Source: Kiritimatiellia bacterium (GTDB taxonomy: Bacteria; Verrucomicrobiota; Kiritimatiellia; RFP12; DVOR01). Taken from it: 7,389 nt of DNA. Position 1 is the stretch's first letter; every line of letters begins with the position of its first letter. The position numbers and the translations under genes are program-made. Positions 1-6,700 of this stretch are shown piece after piece. Below the pieces are notes generated by a model. It was not told where the DNA came from, did no database searches, and saw nothing but the letters and a program-made list of their open reading frames with translations. The DNA lies in the NCBI GenBank assembly GCA_017548245.1, contig JAFYMU010000038.1, forward strand, positions 1-7,389, in the 5' to 3' direction.

Positions 1-812
1 CTGCAGGCAAGGTGAACAACCTCTGCCCGTTGGGTTCGGCCGCAGGTTACGGTGTGCCGTTGCCGATTGACCGCCAGTTGACCTCGGACCTCTTGGCCTT
101 TGACCGCCCGCATCACAACGTCTTCTACGCCTCCTGCGCTCGTGGTAAGGATGAAGCCGTGCTCTTGTCGGCCTGCACTCAGATTATGCTCTCGCTCTCG
201 CGCCTCGCAGAGGACTTGATTCTCTTCTCGATGCCCGAGTTCAAATACTTTACCTTGCCGCGCGAACTCTGCACGGGTTCGTCCATCATGCCGCAGAAGT
301 ACAATCCGGACGTGTTGGAACTCATCCGCGCGAAGGCTGGCCTCTTGGTCGGTTATGCCACCTCGGCCAATGTCATCCTCAAGGCGATGCCGGGCGGTTA
401 CAACCGTGATTTGCAGGACACGAAGGAACTCTATATGGAGGGCTTGCGTGTCACTCGCACCTCGTTGCGCATCATGAAGTTGATGGCTGACAACTTGACC
501 GTCAATCCCGACGCTTGCCGCGCCGCCTTTGACGAACCCGGTGTCTTCGCAACCGACCGCGCGTTGGAACTCGTTGCCGGCGGTATGCCCTTCCGTGACG
601 CCTACCATCAGGTGCGCGACCACTTGGAAGATCTCCGCGGCATGGACCCTGATGCGGTCATTGCTAAGAAGACGCACCTCGGTGGTACCGCGGGCATTCA
701 GTACGATACGCTCGAAGCCCGTGCCGAAGCCTTGGCCGATGACGCTCGTGCCGCACAGGCAAAGGTGGATGCCGCGGTCAAATCGCTCTTCGCACCTGCT
801 GGCGAAATCTAA
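1..812 (+). CDS. argH: Argininosuccinate lyase, C-terminal part (5' end outside window)
   Basis: Argininosuccinate lyase splits argininosuccinate into arginine and fumarate, the last step of arginine synthesis, in the cytoplasm. The reading frame is already open at the left edge (first whole codon at base 3). About 270 residues remain of a protein usually near 460, so roughly the first 190 are missing. The GTG at 12 is an internal Val codon and not a start. The superfamily signature GSSIMPQKYNP is encoded at 276-308; it holds the flexible-loop serines, one of them catalytic, and the substrate-binding lysine. Upstream of it CPLGSAAGYGVPLPIDR matches the central conserved block. The variant GSAAGYG, where most bacteria have GSGALAG, is the form I know from Bacteroidetes-type ArgH. 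The reading frame is intact to TAA at 810-812, and a strong terminator follows after about 20 bases, so argH is the last gene of its transcript. Fumarase, adenylosuccinate lyase and aspartase share the signature, but the rest fits ArgH best. Confidence 0.94.
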   Translation, partial: AGKVNNLCPLGSAAGYGVPLPIDRQLTSDLLAFDRPHHNVFYASCARGKDEAVLLSACTQIMLSLSRLAEDLILFSMPEFKYFTLPRELCTGSSIMPQKYNPDVLELIRAKAGLLVGYATSANVILKAMPGGYNRDLQDTKELYMEGLRVTRTSLRIMKLMADNLTVNPDACRAAFDEPGVFATDRALELVAGGMPFRDAYHQVRDHLEDLRGMDPDAVIAKKTHLGGTAGIQYDTLEARAEALADDARAAQAKVDAAVKSLFAPAGEI

Positions 813-831
813 TTAATCGCCTCATCAAATG

Positions 832-869
832 AAAGCGCCCTGTCCGATAAGACAGGGCGTTTTTGTTTT
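832..869 (+). terminator. Intrinsic terminator, probably bidirectional
   Basis: A perfect 9-bp GC-rich stem (836-844 with 851-859, CGCCCTGTC/GACAGGGCG) closes a 6-base loop, CGATAA. It is followed by TTTTTGTTTT. The A-run at 832-834 extends the stem against the T-run. It lies 20 bases after the argH stop. Read on the minus strand the same stem is followed by CTTTCATTT, so it can also end the convergent sigma-factor transcript, whose stop codon is about 50 bases away. No other terminator is visible for that gene. Confidence 0.88.
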
Positions 870-920
870 GAAACCCATAAGGGGAGCGTGGGCTCAAAGG
901 GCCCAACGGTAAGAAAGGCA

Positions 921-1442
921 TTAATGTGTTGTATAGGGTTGAAGATCGGCGAGGAGTTTTTTGAGACGGGTTCGCGCACGGAAGATGCGCACCTTCACGA
1001 GACTTTCGCCAACGCCTGTCTTGGCGGCAATCGCTTTAATCGGTTCATGTTCTTCAAAGAAGAGCTGATAGGTTTTACGAATGTCGGGACTGAGCGTTTG
1101 CACCGCCGCTTGAATGCGGCTATGCAGGTAACTTTCATCGATGGTTGTGGGTTGGGGTGGCGCTGGCAGTTCAAAGACAAATTCGCCTTCGGGTTCTTCC
1201 AACGAGAGGGTGGGGTGCAGCCTTCTAAAGTAGTCAATCCGCAGATTACGGAGGACTGTCCATAAGAGTGCGGCTGGCACCAAACCCTCTTGTACTGTGG
1301 CTTGCTTACGCCAAACGCGCAAGAAAGCTTCGTTGACAAACTCGTCTGCTAGACTTTCGTCTAATCCCGTTGCGGTTAACCAACGACGCATCTTGGGCGC
1401 GAGTTCGCCATAGAGTTCGGAGAATGTTGCATCACTGAGCAT
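921..1442 (-). CDS. ECF-type RNA polymerase sigma factor
   Basis: A 173-residue sigma-70 family protein with the two-domain ECF plan. Sigma region 2 spans about residues 5-75. It includes the core-binding and -10-recognition helices around VNEAFLRVWRKQ (36-47) and LLWTVLRNLRIDYFRR (59-74). An acidic, proline-rich linker follows (about 80-103). Sigma region 4 is at about 115-165, opening with QTLSPDIRKTYQLFF and carrying the -35-reading helix-turn-helix IKAIAAKTGVGESLVKVRIFRAR (about 135-157). The length is typical of ECF sigmas, with no extra C-terminal domain. The ATG at 1442 has AAAGGA five bases upstream, which supports this start. The protein would direct RNA polymerase to a small set of promoters. 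No anti-sigma gene lies downstream; argH is there, convergent. It is divergent from the chaperone-secretin pair, so those genes are candidate targets. The ECF subgroup cannot be assigned by eye. Confidence 0.92.
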   Translation of the reverse strand: MLSDATFSELYGELAPKMRRWLTATGLDESLADEFVNEAFLRVWRKQATVQEGLVPAALLWTVLRNLRIDYFRRLHPTLSLEEPEGEFVFELPAPPQPTTIDESYLHSRIQAAVQTLSPDIRKTYQLFFEEHEPIKAIAAKTGVGESLVKVRIFRARTRLKKLLADLQPYTTH

Positions 1443-1507
1443 ACATATCCTTTCTGTTGCCCATCACCCCTGCGAACGTCGCAAGCGGAGCGAGCAAACG
1501 GTGCGAT

Positions 1508-1513
1508 ATTGTA
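1508..1513 (-). promoter_or_regulatory. Candidate -10 box for the sigma-factor gene
   Basis: On the minus strand these bases read TACAAT, five of six matching TATAAT. They would place transcription start near 1501, giving a leader of about 58 bases. No good TTGACA-like box is seen 16-18 bases upstream; that interval falls on the inverted repeat at 1527-1538. The leader also contains a short perfect inverted repeat, TGCGA-ACG-TCGCA (1471-1483). Prediction by eye only. Confidence 0.3.
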
Positions 1514-1526
1514 GGGTCTTTTAACA

Positions 1527-1538
1527 AACCCTTGGGTT
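1527..1538. promoter_or_regulatory. Perfect inverted repeat between divergent -10 boxes, possible operator
   Basis: The 12-base sequence AACCCTTGGGTT is its own reverse complement. It sits midway between the two candidate -10 boxes of the divergent transcripts (1508-1513 and 1541-1546). It therefore covers the expected -35 zone of both, and a dimeric regulator bound there could control both directions. Such short palindromes also occur by chance. Confidence 0.3.
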
Positions 1539-1546
1539 GGTAAAAT
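1538..1546 (+). promoter_or_regulatory. Candidate extended -10 promoter for the chaperone-secretin pair
   Basis: TGGTAAAAT matches the extended -10 pattern TG-N-TAtaAT, with TAAAAT as the hexamer (1541-1546). No clear -35 is present, as expected for extended -10 promoters. Transcription would begin near 1553 and leave a long leader of about 220 bases before the ATG at 1773. An additional promoter nearer the gene, possibly one read by the neighbouring ECF sigma, cannot be excluded. Confidence 0.35.
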
Positions 1547-1772
1547 AAATCGAAGGTGGCACTGTCAATGCGTTCGTACGAAACGGAGGCGTTTTCTTAC
1601 GCAGACCGCAACAAAAACCCTGTATTCTTTAGAACGCACTCCCTTCCACGGCGGTTTCGTCCTCCAACAACGGGCTATGAGCATCCCGCCACGTTACCGT
1701 TCAGTAACCTCTGCGCCGCAGATGCGTTTTCTTGGGTGCCCGATGAGTCTGGGCATGCGGGAAGGAGTGCAA

Positions 1773-2171
1773 ATGGATCTCTTGCAATTGGAACGTGTGG
1801 TGGCGACCACCCCGAGTGCGATTACCCCAATGGTGCGCTTTTGGGTGGACGAACGTGAGATGCGCTTAATCGCGTGGCGGGGACGTTGGTGTTTGATGGC
1901 GCCCTTGGTCGTGGCAGGTGAATGGCGCGCCGCCTTACCGCAGTTAGCGCAAGACGCGATGGGACGCATGCTCTGTGACCAAACGATTCTTACGTGGGAT
2001 GAGCCGTCCCAACAGTTGATGCTGTGGGAACCCCTTCCGCAGAGATGTTCGCCCGAAACCTTTCGTGCCGCTTTGGAGGCCTTTCTCAATGCGCGAGCCT
2101 GGTGGTTGGAACGCTTAGAGGCCCTCGCCGTCTTGCAGCAACGTTCGCAACATGTGGTTGTTCAATGGTAA
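1773..2171 (+). CDS. Probable type III secretion chaperone (CesT/Tir-type fold)
   Basis: A 132-residue cytoplasmic protein without signal peptide or membrane segment. The frame is open back to 1677, but ATG 1773 has AAGGAGTG ending three bases before it, so I choose this start. The layout fits the CesT-like T3SS chaperones in length and order: an N-terminal helix, beta strands (about 18-47), a leader-like alternation with LMLWEPLP (82-89), then a C-terminal helix with FRAALEAFLNARAWWLERLEAL (97-118). Chaperones of this class keep a secretion substrate or a machine part soluble and deliver it to the T3SS. The strongest support is position: sctC follows after 10 bases, and its ribosome site starts on this gene's stop codon. 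The protein is odd in having nine Trp and no Lys. Its charge is close to neutral, whereas most T3SS chaperones are acidic. Sequence identity to known chaperones is too low for certainty; a pilotin-like or orphan accessory role remains possible. Confidence 0.55.
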   Translation: MDLLQLERVVATTPSAITPMVRFWVDEREMRLIAWRGRWCLMAPLVVAGEWRAALPQLAQDAMGRMLCDQTILTWDEPSQQLMLWEPLPQRCSPETFRAALEAFLNARAWWLERLEALAVLQQRSQHVVVQW

Positions 2172-2176
2172 AGGAG
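2171..2176 (+). promoter_or_regulatory. Ribosome binding site that fixes the sctC start
   Basis: AAGGAG begins on the last base of the chaperone stop codon (TAA, 2169-2171) and stands five bases before ATG 2182. It excludes the longer start at 2152, which overlaps the upstream gene, has no such site, and would put ten extra residues in front of the signal peptide. The block AAGGAGTG-N3-ATG is the same as at the chaperone start (1762-1775). Termination and restart by the same ribosome are likely. Confidence 0.8.
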
Positions 2177-2181
2177 TGGCG

Positions 2182-3702
2182 ATGAAAGGTCTCGGACTCC
2201 TCTTTTTGTGGGTGTGTGCGTTTCACCTCTGGGGCGCAACGATTCCGTGGCGTGAGCCCACGTATTCCCTTGTTGCATGCGAGTTATCCTTGCGTGAGGC
2301 CGTGGAAAACTTTGCCGCGGCCCAGGGTTTGCGGGTGGAACTCTCGCCACAGGTGCAAGGCGTGCTGAGTGGTTCCTTTGAGGCCGTCCCCGCCCAAATC
2401 TTTTTGGAACGCCTCTGCGCGATGCATCACCTGACGTGGTACTACGATGGCGCAACGCTCTACCTCTACGCGCTTCACGAGGGGCTCAACGCCTTGGTGG
2501 AACTCTCCGCGTTGCGCTTGGAAAATGTGGAGCAGATGTTGGCGGAACTCGGTGTGGCGGATCCGCGCTTCCCGCTCAAGATCACCGCAGGCGGTTCGCT
2601 CTTGATGGTGCAAGGGCCGCCGCGTTATGTGCAGTTGGTGAAGGAACTCGTCTCCGCGGCGGATCGTTTGCAGGCGCAACACACCGTCTGCGAGGTGGAA
2701 ACGCGTCTCTTCCCCATCATTCACACGTGGGCGGATGATGTGCAACTCAATACAGCCGGCCCAGAGGGTTCGGGCACTGCCATCAAAGGGGTGGCGACCT
2801 TGCTGTCCGAACTCGTTGCGTTGGAATCTGCAACGAATGCCACCGCTTCGGTGACCTATCCGATGGCCCAACAGGTCTCGCCCATCATCAAGGCTGATAC
2901 GCGTCTCAACGCGGTGGTGGTGCGCGATGCGGTGACGCGCATGCCGATGTACGAGTCCTTGATTCGCCAACTGGATGTCGCCCAACCGTTGATTGAGATT
3001 AGCATTACAGTCTTCGAACTCGCCCATGATGATGCGTTGGATTGGGAACTCTCCTTGCGCGCCAAGGCGACTCACGGCAATGGCATGGGCGCGATGGGGC
3101 AGGCGGTGGATAATCTGATGGGGAGCGATGGTTTGGCTGGACGCGGTTTCTCGGGTGCCTTTGCCTACATTGGCGACGCCTTTAGCGTGGAATCCAGCAT
3201 CACCGCATTGCAGGAACAAGGAAAGGCGCAGAGCATCTCACGTTCGGCCCTCTTGACGCTCAACAATATGGCCGCGGAAATCACCGACACCCAAAGTTAC
3301 CACGTGCGCATCGTTGGTGATAAGTTGGCCACCTTGGAAACCGTATCGGCCGGAACCCAATTGCGCATCAAGCCGCGCATTGTTCCATCGCCCGAGGGTT
3401 CGGACAAACCGCAGATTTGGTTGACGATGGAACTCGAGGATGGCGGTTTTGAATCGATGGTTATTGACGCCATGCCTATGTCGCGTGAGAGTTCACTCTC
3501 AACCCAAGCCGCAGTTCAAGAGGGCGAAAGTCTTCTCCTCGCAGGCTACTTGCGTGATCTCCAAGCGGAAAAACGTTGGGGCATCCCTTGGTTGCGCGAC
3601 CTGTCGTGGATTGGTTGGCTCTTTGGCGGTGAAAGTCACTCAACCACCACCGTCCAACGCATGTTCATCCTCACCCCACGCATCATCACGTTGCAAAACT
3701 AA
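2182..3702 (+). CDS. sctC: Type III secretion system outer-membrane secretin SctC
   Basis: A 506-residue protein that would form the multimeric outer-membrane ring through which the T3SS needle passes. A Sec signal peptide occupies residues 1-19 (MKGLGLLFLW, ending HLWGA). The N0 domain follows (about 28-97) and closes with WYYDGATLYLY (86-96), a hallmark of the SctC/InvG/YscC branch. Domain N1 lies at about 100-165. N3 lies at about 170-275, with IKGVATLLSEL, then LNAVVVRDAVTRMPMYE and LIRQLDVAQPLIEI, a strong T3SS-secretin block. The beta-barrel and gate region is at about 276-503, with EGESLLLAGYLRD, GIPWLRDLSWIGWLF (467-481) and FILTPRII (495-502). The protein stops four residues after that last motif, so the C-terminal S-domain that binds a pilotin lipoprotein in YscC and InvG is missing. 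Type II and pilus secretins share the barrel but not the N0 WYYDG and RMPMYE blocks. No other T3SS machine gene is in the window. The gene is translationally coupled to the chaperone-like gene. Confidence 0.92.
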   Translation: MKGLGLLFLWVCAFHLWGATIPWREPTYSLVACELSLREAVENFAAAQGLRVELSPQVQGVLSGSFEAVPAQIFLERLCAMHHLTWYYDGATLYLYALHEGLNALVELSALRLENVEQMLAELGVADPRFPLKITAGGSLLMVQGPPRYVQLVKELVSAADRLQAQHTVCEVETRLFPIIHTWADDVQLNTAGPEGSGTAIKGVATLLSELVALESATNATASVTYPMAQQVSPIIKADTRLNAVVVRDAVTRMPMYESLIRQLDVAQPLIEISITVFELAHDDALDWELSLRAKATHGNGMGAMGQAVDNLMGSDGLAGRGFSGAFAYIGDAFSVESSITALQEQGKAQSISRSALLTLNNMAAEITDTQSYHVRIVGDKLATLETVSAGTQLRIKPRIVPSPEGSDKPQIWLTMELEDGGFESMVIDAMPMSRESSLSTQAAVQEGESLLLAGYLRDLQAEKRWGIPWLRDLSWIGWLFGGESHSTTTVQRMFILTPRIITLQN

Positions 3703-3740
3703 CAAACAATCACCAAGAAATAACCAACACCCCGTAGTTA

Positions 3741-3749
3741 TGATATGAT
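3741..3749 (+). promoter_or_regulatory. Candidate extended -10 promoter of the large secreted-protein gene
   Basis: TGATATGAT matches TG-N-TATaAT with TATGAT as the hexamer (3744-3749); a second TATGAT overlaps at 3739-3744. No -35 box is evident. Transcription would start near 3756, only about 13 bases before ATG 3769 and just ahead of the ribosome site GAGGTG (3759-3764). No terminator is seen between sctC and this point, so read-through from the upstream operon can add to expression. Confidence 0.4.
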
Positions 3750-3768
3750 TGTGACAGCGAGGTGAACG

Positions 3769-6700
3769 ATGTTTCGTAATTGGCGATTTGTTTTAGGGCT
3801 GTTTGGAACCCTTTCTGCAGCGACACTTTGGGCGCAAACAGCGGTCTTGTTTACGGGGAGCGATTGGTGTGAAGCCGATGTGCAGATCCGTTCAATCTGG
3901 GAGAGTCCCTCCTTTCGAAAAACCGCAGGGATGCCCTTGGCGATTGTGGATGACCCCGAGGTGGTGACCGATACGGTTCGCGAAGAATGGAAGGCCTTGG
4001 CGGCACTACGGTTCGAACTCGACTCCTATCCAGGCGTGGCCATCTTTGACGAGAAAGGGCAATGCGTTTTACTCCGCCAAGGACTTGCGTGGGACACCTC
4101 CGCAGAGGCGCTCAAGGGGTTGATTGAAGAGGGCCGTGCGCGAGCGCAAAAGATTCGCGGTTTGCTAGCGAAAAAACGTGTAGAGGGCGCCGATGCCGCA
4201 ATTCGCTTGATGCTACCCGAATTGGGGTTGCAACGGTTACGTCAAAAGAATGGCCTAAAGGCCGCCTGGGAGATTCTCGAACAGAAGGACCCCAAGGATG
4301 AAAGCGGCATTCGCGCCGCCTTGACCTTTGAGCCGATGGAAACCATTTATCGCGTCCATGAGTTCGCCAATAAGAAAGATTTTAAGGGTGGCGAGGCCTA
4401 TATCAAGAATCTCCTCTCTGCCGCCGCGCAAAAACGTTTAACAGTGAATCAACGCCAAGGTCTCATGTTGCACACCTTTGTGCTCTACCGTCACGAACCC
4501 TCCCGCAAGCAAGAACAAGTCGCGCTGTTGCGCAAAGTGATGGCCTTGGATCCCAAAACGCACTTTGGTCAGGCCGCTTATGGAATGTTGAAGATGATGG
4601 GGGAGAAGGTCGAGTCTGTCAATGACCACCCCGCGCCCCTCGCGTTGAAAGCGCGCACCAAGGTTGCCCTGCCCGAAAAGTGGAAGTCGCCCTTCGCACA
4701 GATTAAGGGCATCACCGCCAAACCCGTCTACGCCTATGCCAAGGCGGTCTTGGCCCCCGCCACGATTGAGGAGATTTGCCGTCTGAAAGGGGGCAGCAGC
4801 TTCCTAAAACAGTTCCTCGCCGATGAAACATGGATGCGCGACTTCTTCGGGAGTGGCCCCGCCAAACCCTCGTGGGATGTCTCGCTCAAGATGTTGGAGG
4901 AGATTGCCTTCCAAGTGCCGTTGACCTCGCGTGGTTTGAAGAAGTGGGCAACGGCTGCCGCCTTGAATGCGAGCGAGGGTAATCGTGAAGCGGTCTTGCG
5001 GATGATGGTGGCCTTTGCGGATATTCGGAGCCGCAAACTCTTGGTGCGTGGGGTGGAGGATTTGCCCGTGGGCCTCTTGCGTTATGTGATGACCCCTGCG
5101 CAGACCTCGGCGGAGGAACTCTTATGGCTCGCGGCCAATCACAATGTGCCGCCACGCAAATACTCGGGTGTCTGTTGGTATGCGCCTTATCGTACCTACA
5201 ACTTCTTTGGCGATAGCGTTCAGGGTAGCGACTACTACAAACCGTGGGACCAGGTCTACAACCGTCGTGAGGCGGCGCGCAAGGTGGGCGGTGTCTGCGG
5301 TGCGCTCTCGTACTATGGCAGTTGCGCGGCCAAGGCACACGGGTTGCCCTCCACGCCCGGTGGCCAACCCGCCCACTGCGCCTACGCCCTCTTTGTGCCC
5401 TCGCAGGAACGTTGGTGGCTGTGTTACAACGTCAATCCCTACACGGGCTCGCACTACCAAATGTGGCATTGGTCCTTTGACTACTTGCCCTTGGCCGCCG
5501 ATACCTTCTTGGCTCTTGGCCGCGACACCGCGTTGGACACCTTCTGGAAATCGGAGGCGCAACGCATGAAGGATGAGGCCCAACCCACCATCTCGCCGAT
5601 GATGTGTCAGGTTTATGCCAATTGGGAGGGCAAGTCGCTCCCGTCCGAACGTGCCATGCCCACCTTGACGCGTATTGATGAAGGCGTTACCTCCTTCAAC
5701 ATTGACCAAGCGGGAAAACGCGACCACATCGTTTTGGTTTGGGAGGGCACTATGACCTTCGCCAAAGACAGCCAAGTCACCTTTACCTTGGCCAGCGATG
5801 ATGGTTCGGACTTCACTTTCTCGGGTAAGAAGCTCATCGACAACGATGGTTGCCACGGTTACATCACCAAGGAGGCGACCCAACGCGTTAAGGCGGGCCG
5901 TTATCCCTTTACCTTGCGTTACTTCAACTATGATGGCGGTCGCGGTTTGGACTTCGCTCCGCGTATTACCTATTCCTACAACGCGCAACACGCCGCGAAC
6001 TTTGCCTTGGCCGCCCGTCAATCTTCCGCGAGTTACGACCTCTTTGACGCGTGGGAACGTTGGCTCGCACAAGCTGAAAATGTTCCCGTTGAGGTTTGGG
6101 AGGTTTTTATCAATGCCGCCGCCAAGGGGCTTTCGGCCCATCCGCGTCCAGCTTGGGATCTCTTATCGCGCCGCGCTCTCGCGGAGATTGAGAAGGCTTA
6201 TGGCAAGGAGGGGCTCGCCAAATGGTATGCGCGTCTCCATCGCATGATTAAACAGGATGATCGCCCCGTGGATGAATTCTGCGACTTTAATGCGATTTTG
6301 GATAGTCAAGCCAAACAGTTGGCCAATGATGAGCAACGCTTCACGCTCTTCCGCGGCGCCCTCGCGGGGCAAGTGGGTACCAAGGATGCCTTTGGCATTG
6401 TGATGCGTTGGGGCGGGAACCGTTTTCTCAAAGACCCCAAGATGACCGCACGGTATGTCAATGTCGTTGGGCAGGTTTTGAAGAACAAAGGCAGTTCGGT
6501 AGACGTGGGTTCCTATTTGGCTGGTGCTATTCGCGAGGCCTCCGCAGCGGGCAATCTCGGGGCTTTCCATCGTTTGAGTGACCTGCGCGAAACCCTGATG
6601 GGCGCCGCACCGCGCAATCCACGTTCGTTCGCCTTTACCAAGTCGCCGATTTTGTCTGACAAGGGCCTCTTGCGACTCTCTACCACCTCACAGTGGGACC

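Larger units (their letters stand above)
1443..1772. other. Intergenic region between divergent genes
   Basis: These 330 bases hold no gene I can support. They contain the two candidate -10 boxes and the inverted repeat listed separately, a TGCGA-N3-TCGCA inverted repeat (1471-1483) and a 10-base palindrome TTCGTACGAA (1573-1582). A reading frame opens at ATG 1568, with a fair AAGGTGG eight bases upstream, and runs on to 1858, but it overlaps the chaperone gene out of frame and resembles nothing known. Its use as a leader peptide is possible but unsupported. The part from about 1583 to 1760 shows no structure I would name. Confidence 0.7.

Noticed and set aside
12..14. GTG as the start codon of argH
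   Set aside because: The frame is open to the left edge, and the protein would lack its whole N-terminal domain. The GTG is an internal Val codon of a gene cut by the window.
888..1265. Plus-strand frame of 125 codons
   Set aside because: It lies entirely opposite the sigma-factor gene, which has clear family motifs and a good ribosome site. It is an antisense shadow.
1677..1772. Longer N-terminus for the chaperone-like protein
   Set aside because: No ribosome site stands before ATG 1677, whereas ATG 1773 has a perfect AAGGAG. The extra 32 residues look like untranslated leader.
1568..1858. Small plus-strand ORF before and into the chaperone gene
   Set aside because: It has a fair AAGGTGG eight bases upstream, but it overlaps the chaperone gene by 86 bases in another frame, its product resembles nothing known, and its end is a frame-shifted reading of the real gene.
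2152..2181. Upstream start for sctC
   Set aside because: It overlaps the preceding gene and would place WLFNGKGVA before the signal peptide. ATG 2182 has AAGGAG at the right distance.
2284..3219. Long minus-strand frame of 311 codons opposite sctC
   Set aside because: Its His/Arg-rich composition and lack of motifs mark it as an antisense shadow of a GC-biased gene.
3691..3696. TTGCAA as a -35 box for the large gene
   Set aside because: It is about 47 bases before the TATGAT hexamer, far beyond the usual 16-18.
5122..6141. Long minus-strand frame of 339 codons opposite the large gene
   Set aside because: The opposite strand encodes recognisable transglutaminase-like and PA14 domains. The antisense frame has no family features.
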